Assembly: GCF_002994635.1 (NCBI RefSeq)
Contig: NZ_PVNL01000077.1
Span: 1 to 64,000 of the forward strand
Origin: Enhygromyxa salina
GTDB lineage: Bacteria > Myxococcota_A > Polyangia > Nannocystales > Nannocystaceae
DNA: 64,000 bases
Reading direction: 5' to 3'
A program made the position numbers and the translations under genes. A model generated the notes under the pieces. That model was not told where the DNA came from. It ran no database searches and was given only the letters and a program-made list of their open reading frames with translations. Below, one piece after another: positions 7,746 to 17,888 of the stretch; the first letter of the stretch is position 1, and each line of letters starts with the position of its first letter.

Positions 7746-10700
7746 CTAAAACCCGCGGCCGACGAAGACGCGGAAGTAGTCGATGCCGACTTCCTTGTCG
7801 AACCCGTGGGCGTACTGGAAGAACAGCGACATCCGCTCGCCGTAGCCCAGCTTCAAGCTGGTGATCAGCGTGGCGCCAATGCTGCCCGCGAGATCGCTGA
7901 ACTTGATCGGGTCGCTCCAGGCCATGCCCCAGTCGGTGAACACGACCGCCACCATTCGCTCGAGGAAGCCCGGCACGCTGCCGACGCCGCGGTCGAGGTC
8001 GACGAGCGGGATTCGATACTCGGCGTTGAACAGCCCGTAGTACAGGCCCGAGAACCGGCTGGGATCATAGCCGCGCAAGGTCGTGCCCTCGCCCAGGGCG
8101 GCGCGGGCGATCACGGTGCGGATGACATCTTGATCTTCGCTCAGCCCGCCGAGCCGAAATGGCCCGCGCCCGCGCAGCCCGCCCGCCGAGGCCCCGCCCG
8201 AGATCCGCAGCGCCAGGATCTGATGGCCGGGCCAGGGCATGCGCAGGTACTCGGTGTAGCTGCCGCTGAGTCGCACGTCGCCGTAGTCGCTGCCGATCCG
8301 CTTGTCGCTGACGCTGAGGTTGGTCCGTAGCTGCCGGCCGGTCTCGGTGCCCCAGGCGTAGCGCACGCCCTCGCGGTTGTCGTAGCTGAAGCTCAGATCG
8401 ATCGAGGCCACGTTGCCGACCGCGGGCAGGTTCGAGGCCGGCGAGTTTGGATCGACGATGTCGTCGAAGTCATCGAGGTTCTTGTAGTGATTGAACGTGT
8501 AGCCGAGGCCGAGATCGGCGTTTTGTCGGGCCAGGCGGATCACGGGCAGGTCCATGTCGACCGCGAACGAGGTGACCTGCTCGAGGTAACCTTCGAGCAA
8601 ATACGGCTGGCCCTCGCCATACCCCGCGCTGTCCGGCGGGGGATCGTAGACATAGCGCCGGTAGCCGTTGCGGACCCGATAGTCGCGACCAAACCCAAAG
8701 CTGAAGCTGGGGAACAAGCGCGACATTCGATACGAGACCGATCCGCTCGGCTTGTTGACGGCGGTCAGCCACTCGAAGCTGCCGACCAGCGAGTGAAATT
8801 CGACGACGTCTTGGACCGCGAGCGAGAGCCCCAAGCTGGAGAACAGGCTGCCAAATTCGAACTCGGCGGCCGAAGGAAACAAGGTGCGCGGATAGAAGGT
8901 CCGATAGAACCGATAGGGCTTGGAGTTCAGGCTGGGCTGGCGACCGGCGTCGGCGCTGCGCTCGGGGGTTGGATCGTCGGCGGTCGGCCACGCGGGGATC
9001 CCCGGCACCGGCTCGAGGAACGCCTCGGGGTCGAAGTCCATCTTCCACACGTCGTAGCCCGTGCTCGAGTAGCCGACATAGGCGATCTGATCGCCCGCGT
9101 GGTTGAGCCCCGGCTCGAACGCGCCGCCGAGCACGTTGCTGACCTGCCAGATCTTCTTGGTCTCGGTGTCGTAGGCGTGGATGTTGTAGACCCCGCTGCG
9201 ATCGCTGGTGAACAGCAGCCAGCGGCCGTCGGGCGACCACTCGGGGGAGTTGTCCTGCGAGCGATCGGCGGTGATGCGCTCGTGGGTCTCGGTGCCGAGG
9301 TCGTAGACGTAGAGATCGCGGTAGCCACCGTCGCGCCAGGCCGCGTAGGCGATCTTGGTGCCGTCGGGGTGCCAGTCGGGATCGTAGACGTGCTGCACGT
9401 GGTCGAGCGGCGCGAGCTCTTTGACCTCGAGGGTGTCGAGCGCGAGCATGCCGATCCGTGACTGGCCGCTGTCGTTGCGCACGAACACGGCGGTGCGCCC
9501 GTCGGGCGAGACGTCGGGGCTGCGCGCCCGCAACCCAAACGTGAGCTGCTCGCGGCCGCGCCGATCCGGGCCCTTCCACCGGTAGAGGTCGCTCCAGTGG
9601 TAGCGAAGATCGTGCACGCCGACCATGTCGAATACGATCTGATCTTCGTTGGGGCCAATGAAGCTGGGCCGGCCGTTGTCCTCGATGTCGATCACCCGCT
9701 CGATGTCGGGGCTGGTGCCTTGATTGCCGATCCCCCAGCCCTCGCGGATCCGCGAGCCCTCGGCCGGGATCTTGCGGATGCCAGACTGGACCTGGCCAGT
9801 GTCGTCGTAAAAGTAAATGTGCTGATCATCGGGCGCCCACACCGGATACCGGGTGTGCGCGCCCGACGAGCCCGAGCTCGAGGTGAAGGTCAGGCGTCGG
9901 CCCTGGCGCAGCCCCCGAGCGCGGATCTGGCGGGCCTCCGCGAAAAACCGGCGCTCGAGGTCGGTGTGAAATTCCTCGTAGACCTGGTCGAAGCCGACGC
10001 CGATCACGTCCTCGAGCGCGCGGTTGATGCCCCACGGGACGATGCGGCTGCCATAGATATGGCTGAGCTCCGCGAGCTTGTCCTTGCCGTAGTGCATCCC
10101 GATGTAATGCATGATGTGCAGGCCATACATGTACACGCTGGAGCCGTGGGGAAACACGCGCGCGCTGGAGTTGATCTGGTCGCTGCGCTGGAATCGACCG
10201 TCGAGCACGGCCATGCGCATGAACATGTTGAACAGCGCCGAGCGGTGCCTACCCTGGGCCGAGGTGTCCGACTCGTACATGGTCGCGAGCCCCTCGATGA
10301 TCCAGCGCGGCTGCACGATGTTGGGCCCGAGCAGCTTGCCGGCCACGCCGAACCCGAGGATCGCGTTGAGCAGCCGCGTCACCCCGTGGACCGTGTCGAT
10401 GTGGACGACGTGGGTGAACTCGTGGGTGACGAGGATGTCGAGCCAGTCGTCGTAGCTCTCGAGCACCGAGAGGGTGTCGGGGGCGGCCGCGAACAGGCGG
10501 ATGCGCGGAAACGGGACAGCGTTGGCGAACCCGTTGCTGGCGTCGGTGGTGTCGGTGATGACGATGTGCGTGCGGGTCGCGGGCGCGTGGGCCAGGCCCA
10601 TGGTCAGGCGCTCGTAAGCGCGCTCCGACAGCATCGCTGTGCGATCCGCGACCTCCTCTTCGCCGACGTGATAGTGGATCACGAAGTGCTCGGTCGTGAT

Positions 10701-10901
10701 CGTGCGGAACTCGAGATCGGGGTTGGCGTGGGCGCTGGCCGTCGGCAGCAGCCACAGCGCCATGAGCAGGCACGCGGTGACCAGCCAGCGCAGCACCGCG
10801 GCCGTGAGCGGTCGTCCCCACGCGGGCGGGCGCAGCTCGTGGTTGGCCGGGTCGGGCACCGACCGCGAGCGTAACCCATGTGCCTGAACCCCCACAGACA
10901 T
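7746..10901 (-). CDS. Metalloprotease-propeller-outer-membrane-barrel fusion
   Basis: This 1051-residue protein has three parts. A signal region (residues ~31-60) precedes a peptidase MA-like gluzincin domain with H160-E-F-T-H164 and a second-helix Glu in IIEGLATMYE (~203). Next come TolB-type PD40 propeller repeats (residues ~330-640), with the signatures PVWAPDDQHIYF, DVSPDGRTAVF, DWHPDGTKIAY and EWSPDGRWLLF. The C-terminal ~370 residues are an Omp85/surface-antigen-like beta-barrel that ends in Phe, with GEGTTLRGY and FNAEYRIPL strands. The likely role is an outer-membrane protein exposing a protease/propeller head. It is divergent from 10939, with only 37 bp between. Confidence 0.92.
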   Translation of the reverse strand: MSVGVQAHGLRSRSVPDPANHELRPPAWGRPLTAAVLRWLVTACLLMALWLLPTASAHANPDLEFRTITTEHFVIHYHVGEEEVADRTAMLSERAYERLTMGLAHAPATRTHIVITDTTDASNGFANAVPFPRIRLFAAAPDTLSVLESYDDWLDILVTHEFTHVVHIDTVHGVTRLLNAILGFGVAGKLLGPNIVQPRWIIEGLATMYESDTSAQGRHRSALFNMFMRMAVLDGRFQRSDQINSSARVFPHGSSVYMYGLHIMHYIGMHYGKDKLAELSHIYGSRIVPWGINRALEDVIGVGFDQVYEEFHTDLERRFFAEARQIRARGLRQGRRLTFTSSSGSSGAHTRYPVWAPDDQHIYFYDDTGQVQSGIRKIPAEGSRIREGWGIGNQGTSPDIERVIDIEDNGRPSFIGPNEDQIVFDMVGVHDLRYHWSDLYRWKGPDRRGREQLTFGLRARSPDVSPDGRTAVFVRNDSGQSRIGMLALDTLEVKELAPLDHVQHVYDPDWHPDGTKIAYAAWRDGGYRDLYVYDLGTETHERITADRSQDNSPEWSPDGRWLLFTSDRSGVYNIHAYDTETKKIWQVSNVLGGAFEPGLNHAGDQIAYVGYSSTGYDVWKMDFDPEAFLEPVPGIPAWPTADDPTPERSADAGRQPSLNSKPYRFYRTFYPRTLFPSAAEFEFGSLFSSLGLSLAVQDVVEFHSLVGSFEWLTAVNKPSGSVSYRMSRLFPSFSFGFGRDYRVRNGYRRYVYDPPPDSAGYGEGQPYLLEGYLEQVTSFAVDMDLPVIRLARQNADLGLGYTFNHYKNLDDFDDIVDPNSPASNLPAVGNVASIDLSFSYDNREGVRYAWGTETGRQLRTNLSVSDKRIGSDYGDVRLSGSYTEYLRMPWPGHQILALRISGGASAGGLRGRGPFRLGGLSEDQDVIRTVIARAALGEGTTLRGYDPSRFSGLYYGLFNAEYRIPLVDLDRGVGSVPGFLERMVAVVFTDWGMAWSDPIKFSDLAGSIGATLITSLKLGYGERMSLFFQYAHGFDKEVGIDYFRVFVGRGF

Positions 10902-10926
10902 CGTGCACTGCAGCCGAAAGACAGCC

Positions 10927-10932
10927 TAAGAT
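10927..10932 (+). promoter_or_regulatory. -10 box (TAAGAT), leaderless-type
   Basis: TAAGAT ends 6 nt before the GTG at 10939. It fits in the 37-bp space between the divergent genes, leaving no room for a 5' UTR. Confidence 0.45.
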
Positions 10933-10938
10933 ATCCGC

Positions 10939-11898
10939 GTGGACCAGCTGGGCACAGGCGACGTCGCGGCGCACCACATGCTGTGGGACTGCGCCAGCTG
11001 TGGAACTCGTCGGCTGCTCGGCGCGAGCCACCAGCACTGCCCGGCGTGCGGCTCGGCGCAGGATCAAAACCCCCTGTACGCGCCGCCCGACGAAGGCGGG
11101 ATCACGGCCGAGGATCACTCCCTCATCGGTCGCGACCTGCTGTGCCTCGCCTGCGAGATCCCCAGCAGCGCGGCGGCCAACTACTGCCGCGGCTGCGGCT
11201 GCCCGCTCGCGGGCGCCAGGGAGATCGGCCAGCGCGACGCGTTCGGCCGGGCCGAGGGGTTCGCCGGGCAGAGCGGGGCGTTTGCCCAGGCCGCGCTCGA
11301 GCGCTCGCGCCGGGTCTCGGCCAAACAGCAGCTCGCCAGCGGAGCCGCGCACGACGCCGCGGCCGACGCCATCCGCTCGCGGCGGCGCTCGATCCTCGCG
11401 GGGGTGGGGATCTTGGCGATCGGGTTGGTGTTCATGCGAGCGCGCGAGGGCGGGCTCGAGCTCCGGGTCGTCGAGCACAGCTGGTCGCGCACGATCGAGA
11501 TTGAGCAATTCAGCGAGGTCCGGGCGACGACGCTGTGTGATGACATGCCCGCGCGCGCCAAGCTGATCCGCGAGAAGACCGGGACCGACAAGTGCGAGTA
11601 CCGGCTCAACGAGTGGCACACCGTCCGCGAGCTCCGGGCCGAGGGCAGCGGGCTGACCCCCGAGCCGAGCTGGCCCGACATCAGGCTCAGGACCACCGGC
11701 GAGGGCAACTGCCTGCTGTGTGAGCGCACGGGGGTGGAGACCGAGCGCTATGTGGTGAGCTTCAGCTACGACGATACCGTGGACACGTGCGAGCTCGACT
11801 TTGTCACCTGGCAGTCGATCGCGATTGGTGATGGATTTAGTGGTCAGCCGGATCCGCAGACTGGCAGGCTCAACTGCGACTCGATCGTTGCACAGTAG
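10939..11898 (+). CDS. Double zinc-ribbon, single-TM hypothetical protein
   Basis: The GTG start gives MDQLGTGD and 319 residues. Two zinc-ribbon pairs are visible: C18xxC21 with C34xxC37, and C69xxC72 with C83xxC86. After a helical stretch and an RSRRR stop-transfer signal comes one transmembrane helix (residues ~151-166), then an extracytoplasmic beta domain of ~150 residues with several Cys (TTLCDD, TDKCEY, GNCLLC, DTCELDF). Cytoplasmic zinc ribbons followed by one TM and an outer domain suggest a membrane sensor or adaptor. No family is recognised. Confidence 0.85.
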   Translation: MDQLGTGDVAAHHMLWDCASCGTRRLLGASHQHCPACGSAQDQNPLYAPPDEGGITAEDHSLIGRDLLCLACEIPSSAAANYCRGCGCPLAGAREIGQRDAFGRAEGFAGQSGAFAQAALERSRRVSAKQQLASGAAHDAAADAIRSRRRSILAGVGILAIGLVFMRAREGGLELRVVEHSWSRTIEIEQFSEVRATTLCDDMPARAKLIREKTGTDKCEYRLNEWHTVRELRAEGSGLTPEPSWPDIRLRTTGEGNCLLCERTGVETERYVVSFSYDDTVDTCELDFVTWQSIAIGDGFSGQPDPQTGRLNCDSIVAQ

Positions 11899-11908
11899 CT
11901 CTTGGTCG

Positions 11909-12829
11909 TTACTTGCGATCGCGCAACTCCACCAGCTGGTTGTCGAGGCGCAGCTGCGCGAGCCGAGGGTGGCGGCGCAGCTGGTCGATCGAGCCGCGCT
12001 TGTTCAGCTTGACGTCGCGCAGGCTCACCGACTCCAGCGCCTCGCAGCCGAGCAGCGGGCTGAGATCCGAGATCTCCGCCTCGTCGAGGCACAGCACCCG
12101 CAAGCGCGGCAACCGGGTGAGCACCCGGAGCGCCGACACGTCGCAGTCGCTCAGGCTCAGGACCTCGAGCCGGGCCAGCAGCGGGAACTCCCGGAGCCGA
12201 TCCTCGAAGGTGCAGCGGTCGAGCACCAGCTCCTCGAGGCCCAAGAGCGCGTCGAGACTCGCCGCCGATCGCATGCTCAGCCCGTACAGCCGCAGCTGGC
12301 GGAGCCGACCGAGCGCGCGCAGGGGCGAGAGGTCGAGCTCGATCGGCTGGGGTCGCGCAAAGAACGAGCGCCCAAGCGCAAGGGTGGGGTTGCCGAGGGT
12401 CAGCGACTCGAGCCTGGCGAGGGTGGCGAGCGCGCTCAGCCGCTTGACGAGGCACAGGCCCAGATCGAGGCTGCGCAGCGACGGGAGCCCCTCGATCGCC
12501 TGGATGTCGATGACCTGCGCGCCGCTCAGGTCGAGATCCTCGAGCTCGGGCAGGCCTTCGAGCCCAGCGAGCGACGCGATCCCGGTCTGCCTCAGCAGCA
12601 GCCGAATCAGCTTGGTGTTGGCCCGCAGGTCGACCAGGGAGCTGAGCGGGTTGCGGCTCAGATCGAGCCAGCGCAGCTCGCTGAGCGCCTCGATCCCGAG
12701 CAGCCGGCGGATCCCGAGCGCGGCGGCGTCGAGCCGGGTCAGCGAGCGAAGCGGCTGGGCCAGCACGTCCTGGGGCAGCGCGGCGCGGACGGCCAACTCG
12801 AGGCGGGGATCGGCGAAGGGATGGTTCAT
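11909..12829 (-). CDS. Leucine-rich repeat protein
   Basis: The protein has 306 residues and no signal peptide. From ~residue 30 on it is built of 20-24-residue LRR units (LRWLDLSRNPLSSL, LEDLDLSGAQVIDI, LRSLDLGLCLVKRL, LEVLSLSDCDVSAL, LRVLCLDEAEISDL), about ten in all, so it should form a solenoid for protein binding. Its ATG overlaps the stop of the 12826 gene by ATGA, so the two are probably co-translated and may interact. It is the last gene of the 17765-11909 operon. Confidence 0.9.
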   Translation of the reverse strand: MNHPFADPRLELAVRAALPQDVLAQPLRSLTRLDAAALGIRRLLGIEALSELRWLDLSRNPLSSLVDLRANTKLIRLLLRQTGIASLAGLEGLPELEDLDLSGAQVIDIQAIEGLPSLRSLDLGLCLVKRLSALATLARLESLTLGNPTLALGRSFFARPQPIELDLSPLRALGRLRQLRLYGLSMRSAASLDALLGLEELVLDRCTFEDRLREFPLLARLEVLSLSDCDVSALRVLTRLPRLRVLCLDEAEISDLSPLLGCEALESVSLRDVKLNKRGSIDQLRRHPRLAQLRLDNQLVELRDRK

Positions 12830-15441
12830 GACAGGCTCGGCTGGGGGTCGATCTCCACGCGCATCGGATCGTCGGCGGGCAGGGCAGTTTGCCAGTCGCG
12901 GAGGGCGGCGGCGAACTCGGGCCAGCCGCCGCGCTCGAGCCAGCCGCCGCGCTCGAGATCAATTAGCCAGGCGCGGATCCGGGGGAGCTCGTCGGCGTGA
13001 CAGTGGCCCGCGCGCCAGGCTTCGAGTCGGGCGCGCGCGAGCTCGAGCGCGCCGGCCTCGACGATCGCTGCGGCTGCCAGCCATGCGTCGTCCTTGAGCA
13101 CGCGATCGGCGTGGGCGACCGCGCGGGCGCTCGGGATAGCGATCACGCCGTAGAACGGTCCGACTGGGAGCGGCACGTCCATCCACCCGAGGTCGTGGCC
13201 ATTGGCCTGCACGCGCAGGCGAGCGTTGCGACCGGGCGCGCTCGCCCACGGGCCCGGCAGCGCGGACGCGGGCAGGCCCAAGATCCCCGTCGAGCTCCCG
13301 CGCGGGTCGGCCGGGCCCTCGAGCACGACCCGCTCACACGCGCCGTCGAGATCGGTGGGGATCGACAGCGGCCCAAGCTCGCGCCGCGCCCAGGCGTGCT
13401 GATCAAACCGCTCGAGCGCGGCAAAGAACACGTCGGTGATGATCGCCCGCTCGCTCGTGTCGAGCCGCCAGACCTGGGCCGGGGCCAAGACACCATCGCT
13501 GCTGGGTTCACGCTCGACCCAGACCAGCGCGCCCTGGACGGCGAGCTCGCGCTGGATATCACGCAGCGTCACCCACCGCCCGGCGTGCTCGAGCCAGGCG
13601 AGATCCATCAACGGATGATCGCAGTCCGCCCGCTCGCTCGGCGGTGGCTCGACCCAGGCCGGCGGCACGCCCCAATCGGCCTCCCAGCTGGCGACCGCGG
13701 CCTGACGGACGCGCACAGACAGGCGATCGAGCTCAGCCAGGCGCCGCGCCGACCAGCGCCCAAAGCTCTCGCGCAGGTACGCGAGCACGACCTCGCGCTC
13801 GAACGTCGAGAGCCGCTCACCATCGAGACCGGCCAGCAGATCGTGATGGCGCTCGAGCAGCGCGAGCACGGCCAGGGCCGCGGCGAGGTTGTGCTCGAGC
13901 GGCAGCGTGAGCTCGGCCGCGTCCCCAAGCTCGACCTCGACCCACAGCGGCCCCCAGCTCGAGGGCAGCGCAAGCTGACGCCGCACCCGGCCGTCACACC
14001 CGAGCGTGAGCATGCCGCGGCACCGGGCCGCGCCACGGCGCCAGCCGATCCGCAGCTTCAGGGCGCCGCTGTGATAGCGCGACTCCAACCATTCATCTGG
14101 CAGCGCGCGCGCACCCGACAGCTGGCGCGACGCCGCGACCTCGTGCTCGTAACGCTCGAGCGCCTCGGGCCGATCGAGGGTGACCCGGCCGAGCGCAGCC
14201 AGGCCAGCCACGCGCCCATACAACAGCACGGGCAGCGCGGGGGCGTAGGGCAGATCGTCGCGGCGGGCCGGGCTCGTGAACAGCACGCCGCGCTGCTTGG
14301 CGCAGCGCACCAGCTCGCCGAGGGTCAGCGGCGGCGGCCGTGGTGGTGGCCATGGCTCGGCGATCGGCAGGTCGCGCTCGGCCGCTTGGGTGAGCGGGGC
14401 GTACCCCGCGTGGGGGTTGACCACCGCGCGCGGGAGCTCGACCTGATCGGCGAATTCCATCGCCCCCGGGACGCCCATCCAGCTCGCGTCGTCGCTGCTC
14501 AGCAGGTCGTCGATCAGCGCGGCGCGGCCCGGCGCGGCCTCGCGCTTGGCGAGCATGAACCACGCGGACCACCGGGCCGTGGACACGCAGTCGAGCAGGG
14601 CCTGCCAGCGCTCGCCCTCGACCGGCTTGTCACCGGAGAGATCCAGGGGCAGCAGCGGATCGTCGATCACCGCGTCGACCAGGCCCTGGCCGTAGGGCAG
14701 CTCGACCACGCAGACCTCGACGCCGGCCACGAGCACGCGAACCTGGGAGCGCTCACCGGGCCGCAACCTCAGGCGACCGCGACGCTGATCGTCGTCGATC
14801 GGGATCGTCAGCCACGCGTTTGCGGGCGCGGCCTGGACCGGGTTGAGCAGCTTGCCCTCGAGGTACAGCGGCACCTGGGCGTGGGCGCAGGCGCTGGCGA
14901 GCAGCAGCTCCTCGGGCAGCTCGCCGCGCTGGTCCTGCATCCGCCGACCGACGAGGTCCCACCCGAGCGGGCGCTTGGCGTGGATGACGTTGGCCACCGC
15001 GCCCGCCGCCTGGTTGGGCACGGGCGTCATCGAGAAGTCACGGGCGACCTCGACCCGCAGCTCACCGCTGTGCACGCTGACCGCCTTGGCCGACCACGTG
15101 AACGCGCCGTTGATCCCCAGCGCCAGCTCGCGACACGCCCGCAGCTTGGCCGAGCCGCTGCCGCCGACGGCCGCCGACCACAGCGACTCGAACTCCGCGG
15201 CCGTCAGCGTGTCGCCGTCGAAGCGAAACCACACGTCGTCGGCGTCGATCTCGATGTCGACGCGGGTGGCCCCGAGCAGCGTGGCCGCGCGGACCCAGTT
15301 GAGCACGAAGCGGGTCGGGTCGCGCAGCGTGAACGCGCGCAGCTTGGCGAGCGCGACCTGAGGATCCAGAGTGAAGCTGCCCGCCGAGTCGAGCTCCCCC
15401 TCGGTTGCGAGCCGCGCGATGAGTTCGTCGACCTTGTCCAT
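12826..15441 (-). CDS. Large protein with weak GHKL/Hsp90-like N-domain
   Basis: The product is 871 residues starting MDKVDELIARLATEG. The N-terminal ~200 residues (RFVLNWVRAATLLGATRVDI, VWFRFDGDTLTAAEF, RACRELALGINGAFTW) loosely follow the alternating helix/strand order of Hsp90/HtpG-type GHKL ATPases. The N-box Asn/Asp and glycine lid are not convincing, so any ATPase activity is doubtful. The remaining ~650 residues are unassigned. It has no signal peptide. It is preceded by the M48 peptidase gene (12 nt gap) and overlaps the LRR gene. An Hsp90-like scaffold working with the LRR protein is inference only. Confidence 0.75.
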   Translation of the reverse strand: MDKVDELIARLATEGELDSAGSFTLDPQVALAKLRAFTLRDPTRFVLNWVRAATLLGATRVDIEIDADDVWFRFDGDTLTAAEFESLWSAAVGGSGSAKLRACRELALGINGAFTWSAKAVSVHSGELRVEVARDFSMTPVPNQAAGAVANVIHAKRPLGWDLVGRRMQDQRGELPEELLLASACAHAQVPLYLEGKLLNPVQAAPANAWLTIPIDDDQRRGRLRLRPGERSQVRVLVAGVEVCVVELPYGQGLVDAVIDDPLLPLDLSGDKPVEGERWQALLDCVSTARWSAWFMLAKREAAPGRAALIDDLLSSDDASWMGVPGAMEFADQVELPRAVVNPHAGYAPLTQAAERDLPIAEPWPPPRPPPLTLGELVRCAKQRGVLFTSPARRDDLPYAPALPVLLYGRVAGLAALGRVTLDRPEALERYEHEVAASRQLSGARALPDEWLESRYHSGALKLRIGWRRGAARCRGMLTLGCDGRVRRQLALPSSWGPLWVEVELGDAAELTLPLEHNLAAALAVLALLERHHDLLAGLDGERLSTFEREVVLAYLRESFGRWSARRLAELDRLSVRVRQAAVASWEADWGVPPAWVEPPPSERADCDHPLMDLAWLEHAGRWVTLRDIQRELAVQGALVWVEREPSSDGVLAPAQVWRLDTSERAIITDVFFAALERFDQHAWARRELGPLSIPTDLDGACERVVLEGPADPRGSSTGILGLPASALPGPWASAPGRNARLRVQANGHDLGWMDVPLPVGPFYGVIAIPSARAVAHADRVLKDDAWLAAAAIVEAGALELARARLEAWRAGHCHADELPRIRAWLIDLERGGWLERGGWPEFAAALRDWQTALPADDPMRVEIDPQPSLS

Positions 15442-15453
15442 GCCTGGGCTTGC

Positions 15454-16299
<846 letters not shown>

Positions 16300-16308
16300 G
16301 GCGGCGGT

Positions 16309-17178
16309 CTAGTTGCGCGAGGTCGCCAGGCTGGCGCGCAGGGCCTCGAGCAGGTCTGTGTGCATGGCCTGTGAGATCGCGTGGCCGATCTCCGGGTAGC
16401 CCTGGAGCTGGACCTGGTAGCCGAGCTGCTCGAGGTGAGCGACGGCGGTCACCGTTGCGGGGTAGGGGACGATCGCGTCGGCGTCGCCGTGGAACGCGAA
16501 GATCGGGATCGCGGCAGCGTCGGCGGTGGCGGTTGGCCACAGCGGCTCGGGCAGCCAGCCGCTGATCGGGAGCGCGGCCGACAGCAGCTCCGGGTGCTGG
16601 ACCGCCAGCGTGAAGCACAGCATGCCGCCCTGCGAGAAGCCGGTGACGATCGGCTTGCCCGTTGTCGGACGGGCTGCGACGAGGGCTTCGATCATGGGCG
16701 CGAGCTTGTCGGCGGCGCGCTCGATGCCGACCGCGAGCGCTCGCATGTCGCCGCCTTGCACCTCGCTCACGCGGATCGGAAACCATGACCAGCCGGGCCC
16801 GTGCGCGTCGAGGCCCCGGGGCACGATCACCCGCGCGGGCTGATCGAAGCCCTCGAGCAAGCCGCGGAAGCCCTCCGGAGCGTCGCCGAGGCCGTGGATC
16901 GCAATGATCATGGGCAGGGTCGCCTGTGGATCGGCGCCGGCGGTCACGAACTCGAGGTAGTGGACCCCGGCGATCTGCTGGAATCGATCGGCGTCGGGTG
17001 ACGCGGGGCTGGCCGCGACCGGCGGTGGCGCTGGTTCGGCCTTGATCGGGTGCTGCGCAGTGGGCTCGGGGCTTCGCGCCTCGCAAGCGGTGAGCGACGC
17101 TGTCGCGAGCACGCACAGGATCGCGCAGCTGATCGGGTGGCGTGACCGAGCCCAGTGCATGGGTCGAGGGTGCCACAT
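16309..17178 (-). CDS. Carboxylesterase/phospholipase-like lipoprotein
   Basis: The ATG at 17178 overlaps the TGA of the upstream gene (TGATG); a second ATG at 17160 (MHWARS) also fits. A signal segment ends in ATASLTAC, a probable lipobox. The rest is an alpha/beta hydrolase of the carboxylesterase/phospholipase 2 group: oxyanion region AIHGLGDAPEG, nucleophile elbow GFSQGG, acid region FAFHGDADAIVPY, and a C-terminal catalytic His in PEIGHAIS. It should hydrolyse short acyl esters in the cell envelope; the substrate cannot be told. Confidence 0.88.
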   Translation of the reverse strand: MWHPRPMHWARSRHPISCAILCVLATASLTACEARSPEPTAQHPIKAEPAPPPVAASPASPDADRFQQIAGVHYLEFVTAGADPQATLPMIIAIHGLGDAPEGFRGLLEGFDQPARVIVPRGLDAHGPGWSWFPIRVSEVQGGDMRALAVGIERAADKLAPMIEALVAARPTTGKPIVTGFSQGGMLCFTLAVQHPELLSAALPISGWLPEPLWPTATADAAAIPIFAFHGDADAIVPYPATVTAVAHLEQLGYQVQLQGYPEIGHAISQAMHTDLLEALRASLATSRN

Positions 17179-17765
17179 CAAGGGTTGGCTGGGGGCCCCG
17201 CGGTGATCGGGATCACCCGCGAATAGACCAGCGCGGCGATGATGCACAGCCCGATCACGCCGATGACAGTCTGCTGACTCGCGATCTGGACCGCGCAGAA
17301 CAGCACCCCCACAGCCACGCCGATCCGCGGGCCGATCAGCGACTTGCGCTCGCGCATCTCGGCGAGGTCGTCCTCGTCTTCATTGAGCTGCGCGAAATCG
17401 TGGCTGTCGTCGTCGTCGTCGTCGTCCTGACCCTCGTCATCCTCGTCGGGGTAGGGCACGAGATCCTCGGGCATCGCGCGGCGGTGCGGCGGCGACTCGA
17501 GGCCGCGGGCGAGCTCGAGGTCTTCGTCGAACTCGGGCTCGGGGAGGTCGGGGATCACCTCGCGCGCCAGCTCGTACGCGAGGCGCAGCTGCGAGCGTGG
17601 AACCATGATCCGCAGGTCGATCATCGAGCCGAACATCCCGAGCACGTTGTGCTGGTGTTCGCCGTCGATCAGGGTTGGCACCCCTCGGGCTTCGAGCGAG
17701 CCACGGATCGCCTGGGCTTGGATGAGCCCCGAGCAGCGACACAGGGGCACGAGTGCGTCTTGCAC
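17178..17765 (-). CDS. DUF2007-like domain protein with two TM helices
   Basis: I chose the GTG at 17765 because the frame shows no ATG near the conserved core; ~195 residues result. The N-terminal ~80 residues (LCRCSGLIQAQAIRGSLEARGVPTLIDG ..., LRIMVPRSQLRLAYELARE) match the PII-like DUF2007 'putative signal transducing protein' fold. An acidic linker with seven consecutive Asp follows. Two hydrophobic helices close the protein (VGVLFCAVQIA and VIGVIGLCIIAALVYS). It is the first gene of the five-gene minus operon ending at 11909. Confidence 0.8.
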   Translation of the reverse strand: MQDALVPLCRCSGLIQAQAIRGSLEARGVPTLIDGEHQHNVLGMFGSMIDLRIMVPRSQLRLAYELAREVIPDLPEPEFDEDLELARGLESPPHRRAMPEDLVPYPDEDDEGQDDDDDDDSHDFAQLNEDEDDLAEMRERKSLIGPRIGVAVGVLFCAVQIASQQTVIGVIGLCIIAALVYSRVIPITAGPPANP

Positions 17766-17875
17766 GGCTAGAGCATAGTCGCCCGGGCCCGCTGGGCCAC
17801 CACAGCGGGCCCGGCGGCGGGTTGGCCACCCGGGCCACTGCGTGGATAGTTGCCGCGCTGCCCGTGGAGCTCTGG

Positions 17876-17881
17876 TATCGT
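17876..17881 (+). promoter_or_regulatory. -10 box (TATCGT), leaderless-type
   Basis: TATCGT ends 7 nt before the ATG at 17889. A weak TTGCCG lies 20 nt further upstream. Confidence 0.35.
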
Positions 17882-17888
17882 GGGGCCG

